Positions 16,283-25,183 of a DNA stretch of 64,000 nucleotides are shown here, one piece after another. Position 1 is the first letter of the stretch. Each line of letters begins with the position of its first letter. The translations under genes were made by a program, and so were the position numbers. Source of the DNA: Streptomyces sp. NBRC 110028 (GTDB taxonomy: Bacteria; Actinomycetota; Actinomycetes; Streptomycetales; Streptomycetaceae); assembly GCF_001417735.1 (NCBI RefSeq), contig NZ_BBUZ01000033.1, forward strand, positions 1 through 64,000. Direction: 5' to 3'. A model generated the notes under the pieces. The model made no database searches, had not been told where the DNA came from, and saw nothing but the letters and a program-made list of their open reading frames with translations.

Positions 16283-17272
16283 TCAGCCGACGGGGGCGGA
16301 GTGGGTCCCGGGCTCGGGGTGTGCGGGCAGCGCGGCCGGCCCGTGCCGGAAATCCGGATCGACCTGGGCGCTCAGGTCCTGGCCGGTGGAGCGGTTCGCC
16401 CAGGCGTGAGCGTTGCGCAGGTGGAACTCGATCGCCTGCCGCTGGAAGGTCTCCCAGTCCTTGGTGCGGGAGTCCACGGCGATCCGCAGCTCCCCCAGTG
16501 CGAGGCGGTGTTCGGGCTCGAGGTCGCCGGTGTGACGGCCCTGTTCGCGGGCGCGGACCCAGTCCGAGTGGCCGAAGCAGGCCAGCAGGTCCTCGCCGAT
16601 GTGTTCCTTGAGGAAGAGGCGGTCGTCCTCGCCGGCCACCTTGTTGCCGACCACGGCGAGAGGCACGCCGAACTCGGCGGCGTGGTCCTTGTACTGGCGG
16701 TAGACGGACACGCCCTTGCGGGTGGGCTCGGCGACCAGGAAGGTCATGTCGAAGCGGGTGAAGAGCCCGGAGGCGAAGGAGTCCGCCCCGGCGGTCATGT
16801 CGACGACGGCGTACTCGCCGGGGCCGTCCACCAGGTGGTTGAGATACAGCTCGACGGCGCCGAGCTTGGAGTGGTAGCACGCCACGCCGAGGTCATCCTC
16901 GGTGAACACGCCGGTGGTCATCAGCCGGACTCCGGCGACTTCCCGGACATGGCGGGCGTGCACCGGATCGGCGCCGAGCAGGCGCAGCAGACGGGAGCCG
17001 CTACCCGGCGGGGTGGTCTTGACCATGGCGTCGACCGAAGGGATACGGGGGTTGTCGCCCCGCAGATACTCCTTGATCTCGGCGAGGCCGGTGTTGAGCG
17101 GGACGACCTCGCGCAACTCGTCCTCGTCCAGTCCCAGGGCGGCCCCCAGATGCTGATTGATATCGGCGTCGATGGCGACGACCGGGGCCCCTGAGCGGGC
17201 AAGATGCCGGGCGAAGAGGCCGGAGAGCGTGGTCTTGCCGCTCCCGCCCTTGCCGACGAACGCGATGCGCAT
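16283..17272 (-). CDS. CooC/MinD-type P-loop ATPase
   Basis: 329-residue SIMIBI-class ATPase. A deviant Walker A with the signature lysine (GKGGSGKTT, residues 7-15) is followed by VVAIDADINQHLG and VVDMTAGADSFASGLF. CooC relatives are nickel-insertion ATPases for carbon-monoxide dehydrogenase, but no such enzyme is in the window and the cysteine pair used by CooC for nickel is not evident. It is upstream of the SCO5389-family gene. A possible operator (17293-17313) begins 21 bp before its ATG, suggesting it joins the metal regulon. Confidence 0.85.
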   Translation of the reverse strand: MRIAFVGKGGSGKTTLSGLFARHLARSGAPVVAIDADINQHLGAALGLDEDELREVVPLNTGLAEIKEYLRGDNPRIPSVDAMVKTTPPGSGSRLLRLLGADPVHARHVREVAGVRLMTTGVFTEDDLGVACYHSKLGAVELYLNHLVDGPGEYAVVDMTAGADSFASGLFTRFDMTFLVAEPTRKGVSVYRQYKDHAAEFGVPLAVVGNKVAGEDDRLFLKEHIGEDLLACFGHSDWVRAREQGRHTGDLEPEHRLALGELRIAVDSRTKDWETFQRQAIEFHLRNAHAWANRSTGQDLSAQVDPDFRHGPAALPAHPEPGTHSAPVG

Positions 17273-17292
17273 GGCCGTGCATCACCTCCAGG

Positions 17293-17313
17293 TGAATATG
17301 AATGTCATGTTTG
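17293..17313. promoter_or_regulatory. Possible weak Zur-type operator
   Basis: TGAATATGA-atg-TCATGTTTG, six of nine positions symmetric, with the core ATGA-atg-TCAT. It has the same 9-3-9 layout and TGAAtATG start as the sites at 8973 and 10710, but it is weaker. It is placed just upstream of the CooC-like ATPase gene. Confidence 0.35.
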
Positions 17314-17395
17314 ACAGTGAAGGCTTCCCGGGATGCGGCTCCCTGTCAAGTCGCCGTCGCCCAGAGGGAGATGGGCACGGACGGCCTGAAGGGTT

Positions 17396-17790
17396 TCAAT
17401 ATTCCGATCAGGCTGCTGAGCTGGTCGTTTCCTGTAGATGGTGAGGCGGTCGGGATGGCGTGGTGTGGTACTCGTCGAGCAATCCGCCAACACCTGTCGA
17501 CGCCTGACCGCGGCAGCGGGCAGGGAGACGACGTTCGGGTCGTCGTCGGGTGCTCGTAGGCCGAGGCCGCGGTGGGCCCGTCCCGCGTTGTAGTGCTCGG
17601 CGTACTGGTTGAGGACAGCGCGCAGGTGTCGCTCGCCGGTGATCAGGAGTCGGTCGGTGCACTCGGCGCGGACTGTGCGTATCCATCGTTCGGCGAACGC
17701 GTCAGACCGGGGACTTTGCGGCGGAGTCGGTATGACGGCTGTGCCGTTGCCCGCGAAGACGGCGTCGAACGCGGCGGTGAAGTCGGGGAC
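17396..17790 (-). pseudogene. 3' part of an IS3/IS481-type transposase (family A copy 1)
   Basis: C-terminal third of an integrase-core transposase: FTAAFDAVFAGNGTAVIPTP, FAERWIRTVRAECTDRLLIT with a catalytic-type Glu region, then YAEHYNAGRAHRGLGLRAP. The N-terminal two-thirds are missing; an unrelated short leader precedes it. The outer end shares TCAATATTCCGATCAGG with copies at 26402 and 49083, so this is the element's right end. Confidence 0.75.
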
Positions 17791-18057
17791 GTTCGACGAA
17801 TACCCGCGACGACTACGCGTCTTTGTACGCGTCGTCACTCGTCAGTAGTGCTCCCACCGCTTCGCCACTGGCCTCGCCCTTCATGTCAGGTTGGGCGGAC
17901 CGGGGCGGGACTCGACCGGAAGGGCAACTCCGCCACGCCCAGAATTGCTTGCGAAGCCGACACCCAAGACGTGGGAAAAAGCCAGCTCAATCAGGGTGTC
18001 AAATCGTGTGAACACCACACTGTAATCTCTGCACTGCGCTCGTGAACAGGAGGAGCC
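17791..18057. other. Intergenic region upstream of the AraC gene
   Basis: About 270 bp with no recognised gene. Open frames here are short and lack motifs. It probably contains the promoter of the AraC-type regulator, whose ribosome site GGAGGAGCC lies at its end. Confidence 0.35.
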
Positions 18058-19155
18058 ATGGCCACCGTCACCGCAGCCACGCCGGCCTGGGCCCAGCGGG
18101 GAACGGACCTGACCGGTGACCGTCCTCGTCGTCGGTGGAGCGAGCCGCGAATGGAACCGGACCCACTAGTGGTGAACAGCACTGGAGCGGAGACCGATGC
18201 ATGGCGCGGGGCATTCTTGCTGGAGTCCGCCGCCCCCGGCAACGCACCGGAAAAATTCGATGTCTTACAGCGCGTGTGGGACACACAGCTCGGTGCTGTC
18301 TTCCCCATGCCGGCCTTGAGCCCGGCCTCAGTCGATGGCATCCGGGCCCGGGGACGCTTGGCCAGGATCCGCGACGTGGCCATCGTCGATGTCCATGGCC
18401 CGACGGCCATCCGGAGCCCGGACACCTTTGTGGGCGCTGAGGATTTGGTGGGGGTGTCCGTGGTGCGGCGAGGCGCATGGACGTTCGGTGGACCTCGCGA
18501 TCGTTTCCAACACACCATTTCGGCCGGGCAGTTCTTACTACGGCACTTCGGGACGTTTCCGTGCTTCAAGACAGCGCCCAACACGACGACGCAGTTCCTG
18601 ATTCTGCCGCTCGCGACGTTCAAACCACTGCTCGGGGACCGGAGCATCGCCGGGCCGCTGGACTCGGCCGAGATGCGTCTGCTGGTCACCCACGCGAACA
18701 TGGTCCATGCGACCGTGGCCGACCTCGGGCCGGCCGGTCTGCATGCCGCCCACGGCGCCCTGATCGAGCTGGCCAAGGCGGTGGTGAAGGGGCGGTTCGA
18801 CGATGTGGAACCCCGGCTGGCTCCCGCGCTCGCCCAGGCGGCGAAGGACCTCGCGGACAGTCATCTCACCGATCCCGAGCTCGGTACGGCGATGCTGGCG
18901 CGTGAGCTCAACGTCTCCGTGAGTACCCTCCAGCGGGCGTTCGCGAGGGTGGAAGACTCAGTGAGCGCCTACATACGCCGTCGGCGGCTGGAGGAGGCCC
19001 GGCTCGCCCTCACCGCCCCGCACGGCGGGCTGAAGGTCTCGGAGATCGCCGCCCACTGGCACTTCGCCGACAGCAGCCACTTCATCCGCGCCTTCAAGAA
19101 GCGCTACGGCCAGACGCCCACCGAATACGCCCGCTCAGCCCGGGGCGGCCGGTGA
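18058..19155 (+). CDS. AraC-family regulator with two TTA codons
   Basis: 365 residues. The C-terminal AraC domain has both helix-turn-helices (LGTAMLARELNVSVSTLQRA and VSEIAAHWHFADSSHFIRAF, residues about 280-350), ending RYGQTPTEYAR. The N-terminal part (about 60-230) resembles the AraC-binding-like sensor of ArpA/FeaR-type regulators. Strong ribosome site GGAGGAGCC. TTA codons occur at 18265 and 18535, so in Streptomyces translation would depend on the bldA tRNA and be delayed until development. The target is not clear; an LRR relic and a hemerythrin gene follow. Confidence 0.9.
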   Translation: MATVTAATPAWAQRGTDLTGDRPRRRWSEPRMEPDPLVVNSTGAETDAWRGAFLLESAAPGNAPEKFDVLQRVWDTQLGAVFPMPALSPASVDGIRARGRLARIRDVAIVDVHGPTAIRSPDTFVGAEDLVGVSVVRRGAWTFGGPRDRFQHTISAGQFLLRHFGTFPCFKTAPNTTTQFLILPLATFKPLLGDRSIAGPLDSAEMRLLVTHANMVHATVADLGPAGLHAAHGALIELAKAVVKGRFDDVEPRLAPALAQAAKDLADSHLTDPELGTAMLARELNVSVSTLQRAFARVEDSVSAYIRRRRLEEARLALTAPHGGLKVSEIAAHWHFADSSHFIRAFKKRYGQTPTEYARSARGGR

Positions 19156-19268
19156 CTGAACCGATCCAATAGCGCCCCCTCGGTCTGCGGCCAGAGCGAA
19201 AGCGAACGGAGCCCGGGCGACACGTGGCCGGTGTTCATGCCCACGCATGCCGCTTCGAGCGCACGAAC

Positions 19269-19286
19269 CGCATGCGTACGCATGCG
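19269..19286. promoter_or_regulatory. 18-bp perfect palindrome, operator-like
   Basis: CGCATGCGTACGCATGCG is its own reverse complement. It lies in a non-coding stretch after the AraC gene, with a further CGCATGC copy about 25 bp upstream. This is compatible with a dimeric regulator's binding site, but no gene starts directly beside it now; the downstream LRR gene is decayed. Confidence 0.35.
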
Positions 19287-19441
19287 AATGGATACGCGTC
19301 ACCGGAGTACGCGCCACCCGACCGACGCCTGGTTGAGCCGCCGCCACGGCGACTAGCTTCCGCCGGGTACAGCCCCGCTCGATCACAGCCGGTATCTGCT
19401 CCACGACGTCCTCGGCGGAGGGTGCGCTTGCACGGTCTGGC

Positions 19442-19960
19442 GTGCCCACGACGATCTACTGGACCGCCCGTTTGCCGCCAAAACTGCAGATCCTCAGGGA
19501 GAGCGTCTTCGCGTGGTTCCTCGCCAGCGTCGACACCCCGTGGTGCGCCACGAGCGGCAGCGGAAGCTGCAAGTGGAGACCGGCGGTACGCCCGCCCATC
19601 GAGCACCTGGCGCTGTGGCTGGGTCTCAAGGAGTACGCCGACGACTGCGAAGTGGCGCACCTCGCACCGATTCTGGCCGGCACCCGGCTGCCGGCGGTGA
19701 AGCGTCTGGCCCTGCACAACAGCGAGATACAGGACGACTTCTGCGCGGCCCTCGCCGCCGCGCCCGTCGTGGCGCGGCTCGACGAGATCAGCATATCCAC
19801 GGGCGTGCTGACCGACGACGGCGCGACCGCGCTGCTGACAGGCCAGCCGCTCACCCACCTGAAAATCGCTGGACATGCCCCACAACTTCCCCAGCGACGT
19901 GTGCGCATCTGATCGAGGCCGGGCTGAAGTCCGGCATGGCTCCGACGTTGTCCTTATGAC
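19442..19960 (+). pseudogene. Fragment of an STM4015-family leucine-rich-repeat protein
   Basis: LRR-like repeats are readable: IEHLALWLGLKEYADDCEVA, LPAVKRLALHNSEIQDDF, then VVARLDEISISTGVLTDDG and TALLTGQPLTHLKI. The frame then shifts to MPHNFPSDVC and finally LIEAGLKSGMAP. The protein starts in low-complexity sequence and ends early, so both ends are lost. The match to the STM4015 family is from memory. Confidence 0.5.
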
Positions 19961-20390
19961 GCTCAGGTTCAATCCGGATGCTGCCGTGGTTCAAGCGCAC
20001 GCCGCGCCGATCTTCCTAGACTACGGCCGTAGGGGCAATCCGTGTGGTTCTGGGCCCCTACGCATACGAAAGACGAGACGTTCGTGAACCAAGAGAGCAC
20101 CAGAGGTGTGGTCGCCATCACTCGTGCCCGCACCGGCGCGCGCTCCGCCACGCACGACATTGCGTGGCCCAGCAGGGGACCGAGCTGACCGGCGACCGTT
20201 CCGTGGACGGTGCCATCAATGATGTGGCGGCCCACCCCCATCGTCATCAGACTTCCCGTACGCCACCATTCCGGCTGCCGGGGAGGGCAATCCGGTCTCG
20301 GGGCCCGCGGGCCGACGCCGGGAGTCGTGGACAGCCGTGGCCGCCCTCCGGGCACTCCGTCCGTGTACGTACAGTAAGGATTGAAAGAGC
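19961..20390. other. Non-coding stretch before the hemerythrin gene
   Basis: About 430 bp without a convincing gene. Around 20155-20205, WAQ...RGTxLTGDR-like coding sequence similar to the AraC gene's 5' end (18090-18125) is visible at DNA level, perhaps a relic duplicate. Otherwise nothing recognised. Confidence 0.3.
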
Positions 20391-21056
20391 ATGACGAAGC
20401 AGGACACGCGATCTGCGGACAGCAGGGACATGTACGCGGTCCACACCATGTTCCGGCGTGAATTCGCTGCGCTGCCGACGCTGATCCGCAGCGTTTCGGC
20501 GCATGACCAGAAGCGGACACGGACTGTCGCTGATCACGTCGCTCTGCTGGTGGATCTGTTGCACGCGCATCACCACAGCGAGGACGACCACTGCTGGGCC
20601 AAGTTGGCAAGCCGGGGGCCGCATGACGTGGCGCCCGTCGTCGAACTGATGCAGTCACAGCACCAGGCTGTCGACACGGCGCTCCAGGACACCGAACGGC
20701 AGACTGCCGCGTGGCGGGCGTCGGCAACAGCGGAGGACCGCGACGCGCTCGCCCACACGATCGACGGAATGCTTCCCCTGCTCGGCGAGCACCTCAACGC
20801 CGAGGAGGAGAAGATGCTCCCGCTCATCGACCGGTATCTGACCGCTGATGAGTGGGCCGAGGTCGGCAACAAGGGACTCGGCAATGTTCCCCGCACCAAG
20901 GTTCCCGTGTTGTTCGGAATGCTGCTGCAGGAGGCCTCCGACGAGCATCGCGAACTGTTCAAGGAAGCCGTCTCCCCTCCAGTATTCGCGGTGATGTCCA
21001 GGGTCGGCCCGATGGCCCTGAAGCGTTACCAGCGCAAGGTGTTCGCATTTCGCTGA
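20391..21056 (+). CDS. Hemerythrin HHE domain protein
   Basis: 221 residues. A four-helix hemerythrin-like fold is indicated by metal-ligand positions H18 (AVHTMFRREF), H60-H62 with E64 (HAHHHSEDD), H91 (QHQAVD), and H134 with E138 (HLNAEEEKMLPL), which can hold a di-iron centre. Actinobacterial relatives bind oxygen or nitric oxide or protect against redox stress. A GAAAGAG ribosome site precedes the ATG. It stands alone, followed 159 bp later by an LLM oxidoreductase gene. Confidence 0.9.
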   Translation: MTKQDTRSADSRDMYAVHTMFRREFAALPTLIRSVSAHDQKRTRTVADHVALLVDLLHAHHHSEDDHCWAKLASRGPHDVAPVVELMQSQHQAVDTALQDTERQTAAWRASATAEDRDALAHTIDGMLPLLGEHLNAEEEKMLPLIDRYLTADEWAEVGNKGLGNVPRTKVPVLFGMLLQEASDEHRELFKEAVSPPVFAVMSRVGPMALKRYQRKVFAFR

Positions 21057-21215
21057 CATCGTCGCGTCGACCACCACCGTGGTGGACGAGGGTTTCCAGA
21101 ACCGAGCGGGGTGCGGCCGGGGGCACATCGAGAAATCGGTAGCCACCTCACATGACCCGATGTCACCGTCACCGTGCCGGTAGGTCAATTTGGCGCACAG
21201 TAAGGAGTTACGGAC

Positions 21216-22070
21216 ATGAAAATCGGTATAGGACTGCCCAATCAGGTGCGCGAGCTGCCACCGTCGATCATCCCCGAGTGGGCGTCACAGGCCGAGAAGG
21301 CAGGATTCTCGTCGCTCGGATCCGTCGGCCGCGTCTCGTACCCGGGCCTCATGGACACCGTCGCGCTCGCCGCCGCGGCCGGCGCCACCAGCACGATCGG
21401 GCTGATCAGCCATATCACGATCGCGACAGCGTGGCCGGCGGTGCTGCTGGCGAAGGAAGCAGCCGGTATCGACGCGGTATCCGGCAACCGTTTCACTTTC
21501 GGTCTCAGCGTCGGCGAACGTCCCGACGACTTTCTCGTCGACGGGCTGGGGTTGCGCGGCAGGGGCAAGCGGCTTGACCGCGACCTGGAGGTCTACCGGA
21601 GCGTCTGGCGCGGAGAATCCGTTGACGGCGCGTTGAATCGCCTGGTGCCCACGGGTACACGCGACGTGCCCATGATGTTCGGCGGCATGTCCCCCGCCTC
21701 CTTCGAACGCATGGCGCGCTGGGGTGAGGGATACATCGGCCCGTCGGTGCCCGCGGGAATGGCCGCCCCGCTGTTCGACGCAGCCAGATCCGCGTGGCAG
21801 AACGCGGGCCGCGAAGGATCCCCGCGGCTTGTCGCCATCGCGTACTTCGTGTTGGGCGATATCGAGCAGGGACGCGCCAACGTACAGCACTACTACAACG
21901 CCTCGGGCGAACAGATCGTGGACCTCGTCAACAGTGGCATCTGCGCCGAGCCCGACGCGGTGCGCGACGCGGTGAAGACTTACTCGGACCTCGGAGTCGA
22001 CGAGCTCATCTTCATCCCGGCGCTCGCCGACATCCATGAGGTGGGGCGACTTGCCGAAGTCGCCCTCTGA
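21216..22070 (+). CDS. LLM-class (F420-type) flavin-dependent oxidoreductase
   Basis: 284 residues with the bacterial luciferase-like TIM barrel: MKIGIGLPNQ start, WASQAEKAGFSSLGSVGRV, then GNRFTFGLSVGERPDDF and VPMMFGGMSPASFERMARWG. The end, YSDLGVDELIFIPALAD, is typical of F420-dependent members. A strong AAGGAG ribosome site is present. A related LLM protein is at 25184-26077 with the same MxIGIGLP start, so the two are likely paralogues. Substrate unknown. Confidence 0.9.
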   Translation: MKIGIGLPNQVRELPPSIIPEWASQAEKAGFSSLGSVGRVSYPGLMDTVALAAAAGATSTIGLISHITIATAWPAVLLAKEAAGIDAVSGNRFTFGLSVGERPDDFLVDGLGLRGRGKRLDRDLEVYRSVWRGESVDGALNRLVPTGTRDVPMMFGGMSPASFERMARWGEGYIGPSVPAGMAAPLFDAARSAWQNAGREGSPRLVAIAYFVLGDIEQGRANVQHYYNASGEQIVDLVNSGICAEPDAVRDAVKTYSDLGVDELIFIPALADIHEVGRLAEVAL

Positions 22071-22191
22071 GCTTCGCGACCCGGCCCGTACACCTGTCGG
22101 GCTGTGAGCCCGCCCGATCCCGTTGCCGCTTGAGGTTATGCGGTGAGCGGTGCTCCGGTCGGGTGAGTTGGCTGGTGCGGGTGCGGTTCGC

Positions 22192-22352
22192 CCCAGCCGA
22201 TCGAGTATTTCCGGCAGCCCTGATGCACCGGCTCCCCACGGACGTCCTACGCAGCGTGCGGCTGCTGGGGCGTCCGGAGACGGTGCTGCGCCGGCACCGC
22301 GACGTGCTGACCCCGCGGGGTGCCGATACATCATCCACGCAGGCCGGGAGCC
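22192..22352 (+). pseudogene. Short transposase fragment (IS3/IS481-type N-terminal region)
   Basis: ADRVFPAALMHRLPTDVLRS then LLGRPETVLRRHRDVL is the helical N-terminal region of an integrase-core transposase, comparable to LVRPDTVLRRHRNLL in the larger relic just downstream, but from a different element. About 160 bp remain. Confidence 0.55.
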
Positions 22353-22433
22353 TGATCACGGATCTTCGGTTCTCCTCGACGGTTCACCCCGGGGTCTTCA
22401 CCAGCGCAGGGCCCTGGCGGCATCAGGATCTGT

Positions 22434-23435
22434 CGTGCTGCTGCGTCTGGCCTACCTCGCCGTGGCCAACGCCCTGGCGTTCCTACGCCTCCTGCCGATG
22501 AGCGACAGGGAGAAGGACGTCGAGATCCTCGTGCTCCGGCACCGGCTGCTGGTCCTGCAACGCCAGGTCGGCAAGCCGACCTTCACCGACGCAGACCGCG
22601 CCATCCTGCTCCACCACCTCCCCAAAGACAGGCTGCGGCACCTTCTGCTCCTGGTCCGCCCCGACACGGTCCTGCGCCGGCATCGCAACCTGCTCAGGCA
22701 GCGTCATGCCGCAACCCGCGTACCCAGAACGACGCTGACGCCCACGCACGATCCCATCGATCCGCTCCCTGGTCCTGCGCCTGGCCACAGAGAACGCCTC
22801 GTGGGGGGTATCGCCGGATCCACGGCGAACTCGCAGCCCTGGGGATCAAGGTCGCCGCCTCCACCGTCTGGGAAATCCTCCGCCGGCACGGCATCCCACC
22901 CGCGCCCGAGCGGCAGAGCACCACCTGGGCGGACTTCCTCCGCAGCCAGGCCAAGGCCCTACTCGCCTGCGCTCTCTTCGAAGTCCGCACGCTGACCGGC
23001 GCGCGCCTGTACGTCTTCGCCGTCATCGAGCACGGCACCAGGCGCCTGAGAATCCTCGGCGCCACCGCACACCCCACCGCGGAGTGAATCGTGCAGCTTG
23101 GTCGCAACCTCTTCATGGATCTCGAGGACGCAGACAGCAAGGCGAAGTTCCTGATCCGCGACCGCGACTCGAAGTTCACGACCGCCTTCGACACCTGATG
23201 ACCGATTCCGGCGTGAAGGTCGTCACCACCGGCATTCGAGTACCGCGGATGAACTCGCTCATGGAGCGCTGGACACAAACCTGCCGCAGGGGGCTGCTGG
23301 ACCGGAACCTTGAGCTGGAACCAGCGCCACCTCCTCCACGCCCTACGAGAGTTCGAGGCGTTCCACGACTCCCATCGACCGCATCAGGGCATCGCGAACG
23401 CCTGGCCAGACATGCCGCGTGACCTGCGCGGATGA
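22434..23435 (+). pseudogene. Nearly full-length but broken IS3/IS481-type transposase (family B copy 2)
   Basis: Starts at a GTG: VLLRLAYLAVANALAFLRLL, then LVLRHRLLVLQRQVGKPTF. The frame changes after RQRHAA. Downstream frames give YRRIHGELAALGIKVAAST, ALLACALFEVRTLTGARLYV and KFLIRDRDSKFTTAFDT, followed by a gap. The C-terminal part is VPRMNSLMERWTQTCRRGLL and REFEAFHDSHRPHQGIANAW in two frames. At least three frame breaks and an internal deletion make it inactive. Related relics are at 5246 and 36596. Confidence 0.8.
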
Positions 23436-23439
23436 GCAT

Positions 23440-23668
23440 TCGGCAACGCCGTCGACCACGAGGTGTACGCCCTGCTGACCGTCTACCAGGCCCTCATACG
23501 GATCACCGCCGACGCCGCGGCCAGCGAGCCAAGGCCCGAACCCGAAAGAACCCGACCAGCAAGTACGGCAAGAACTCCCTCCAGCACCCTGCCACCGCTC
23601 AGCACTACACCCTCGAAGCCGAGGTCACGGTGATGGAAGGCGGCTTGAAGGCCAGGTCAAAGCGCTGA
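23440..23668 (+). pseudogene. C-terminal relic of an IS4-family transposase (plus strand)
   Basis: AFGNAVDHEVYALLTVYQAL then a gap and frame change to KARTRKNPTSKYGKN and LEAEVTVMEGGLKARSKR, the usual end of an actinobacterial IS4-type transposase. It shares a run of about 30 bp (coding AKARTRKNP) with the minus-strand relic at 26236-26397. The two bracket the MarR-SDR-LLM block in opposite orientations. Confidence 0.65.
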
Positions 23669-23690
23669 ATCACATGTAGAGACTGGAGTA

Positions 23691-24155
23691 CTAGCCGGCT
23701 CGGGAGTCCGGAGGGTCTGCGCCGCGGCGCCGGGCGATGAGTTCGTGCTCGATGCGCCGGAGTGTGGCGTTGACGGTCTCGATGGTGGCGGGGTCGTCGA
23801 CGATGCCCCGGAGGGTCTGGGCCCAGTTGTCGCGGAGGTATTGCAGATTCTGGTGGGCCTTTTCCGTGGGGTACAGGCACACGCCTCGCGCGTTGCTGCT
23901 GTCCACCACGCGGTCCACCAGGCCCCTTTTCTCCAAGCCGCGCAGCACGCGGCTGAAGTTGCTCGACGGGAGCAGGGCCGCCGCCGCCGCGGCACGCGCC
24001 GAGGTGCCGGGGTGGTGGTGGATGTACCGCATGACGCTGATCTCGATCGGCGTGCACGGCTCGAACGAGGGATCGGCCGGGGGGCGCAGCTGTCGCCCCA
24101 CGGCGAAGATCAGGTCGGCCAGCTCGTGGAGGCCGGCGGCTTCGACATCGCTCAT
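23691..24155 (-). CDS. MarR-family transcriptional regulator
   Basis: 154 residues. The winged helix region reads TPIEISVMRYIHHHPGTSAR, then SSNFSRVLRGLEKRGLVDRV and the wing DSSNARGVCLYPTEKA. Divergent from the SDR gene at 24289, with a tandem operator-like repeat (24174-24201) between them, so it probably represses that SDR gene and itself in response to a small ligand. Confidence 0.9.
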   Translation of the reverse strand: MSDVEAAGLHELADLIFAVGRQLRPPADPSFEPCTPIEISVMRYIHHHPGTSARAAAAAALLPSSNFSRVLRGLEKRGLVDRVVDSSNARGVCLYPTEKAHQNLQYLRDNWAQTLRGIVDDPATIETVNATLRRIEHELIARRRGADPPDSRAG

Positions 24156-24173
24156 ACCGTGACGACGCCTTTC

Positions 24174-24201
24174 CTATTGCATGATAGCTATTGCGTGATA
24201 G
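24174..24201. promoter_or_regulatory. Tandem 14-bp operator-like repeats between MarR and SDR genes
   Basis: CTATTGCATGATAG is followed immediately by CTATTGCGTGATAG, with one mismatch. Each half has CTAT...ATAG dyad symmetry. It lies 18 bp upstream of the MarR start and 88 bp before the SDR start, as expected for MarR autoregulation. Confidence 0.6.
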
Positions 24202-24288
24202 TGTCGCTGGTGAGTTTACCGAACGATCTGGCGCCATAGCTATGGCATCTTCCGGGGAGCTCCCCGGTCCACAGAGGAGGAACCGTTC

Positions 24289-25026
24289 ATGGACATCAAC
24301 GGAGCCGTCGTGCTTGTGACTGGAGCGTCGTCGGGTATCGGAGCGGCCACTGCCCGAGCCGCCTCCCTCGCCGGGGCGCGAGTGGTGCTCATCGCACGCC
24401 GCGAGGAGCGCATCCGGCAGCTCGCTGAGGAACTGGGCGATGACGTGGCCCTGGCGGTGCCGTGCGATGTGACGGACCGAACTCAGGTCGAGGCGGCCGT
24501 ACGTGCAGCGACGGGGAAGTTCGGGCGGATCGATGTGCTGGTGAACAATGCCGGCCAGGGGCTGCAGGCCACTGTTGACGCCATCGACCCCGACGACTTC
24601 CGGGCTCTCCTTGAGCTCAATCTCATCGCGCCTCTGGTGCTGATGCAGGCGGTCCTTCCGCAGATGCGCGAGCGGGCAACGGGAGCCATCGTCAACGTGA
24701 GCTCTGGCATCACCTGGTCGACACTGCCCGGGTCCGGTGCCTATGCCGCATCCAAGGCGGCTCTGCAGAAGCTCTCGGCCATCGCCCGCGCCGAGGCCGC
24801 CGACGCCGGCGTCGCCGTGTCGTTGATGTTCCCGTCGATCACCAAGACCGAGTTCGTCGGGACGGTCCGCGGCAGCGTCGAGGACGCGCTGCAGATGGAA
24901 GCCTCCAGTGGACTGCAACCGCAGTCGCCCGAGGGCGTTGCCGACGCGATCCTCGACCTGATCAGGAGCGGCGACGAGCAGGCCGACTTGGTTCCGGAGG
25001 AGTTCGGCGGCACGGTCAAGGGCTGA
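24289..25026 (+). CDS. Short-chain dehydrogenase/reductase
   Basis: 245 residues of classical SDR type. Cofactor motif VTGASSGIGAATARA (residues 10-24), NNAG at about 86, VNVSSGITWSTLPGSGAYAASKAAL with catalytic Ser, Tyr and Lys. Ribosome site GAGGAGGAACC. ARREERI after the second strand suggests NADP(H). Divergent from the MarR regulator; the LLM oxidoreductase gene follows after 157 bp on the same strand, so the two may serve one detoxification or catabolic route. Confidence 0.92.
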   Translation: MDINGAVVLVTGASSGIGAATARAASLAGARVVLIARREERIRQLAEELGDDVALAVPCDVTDRTQVEAAVRAATGKFGRIDVLVNNAGQGLQATVDAIDPDDFRALLELNLIAPLVLMQAVLPQMRERATGAIVNVSSGITWSTLPGSGAYAASKAALQKLSAIARAEAADAGVAVSLMFPSITKTEFVGTVRGSVEDALQMEASSGLQPQSPEGVADAILDLIRSGDEQADLVPEEFGGTVKG

Positions 25027-25183
25027 CCCGTCGCGAACCGGAAGCACCCTCAGCACACGACAGAGGCGCGGTGAGCCGCGCCCGCGGCCAGGGCAGATCA
25101 TCCGCCTCGCCCGCTGCTGACGAAGCGCGCCTGTCAGCAGGTGGGGGCGGCATCGCATCCAGGCCGCTTCGAAGGAGGAAACA

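Noticed and set aside
21066..21090. CCACCACCGTGGTGG as a terminator after the hemerythrin gene
   Set aside because: The arms meet almost without a loop, so a stable terminator stem would be short; too weak to call.
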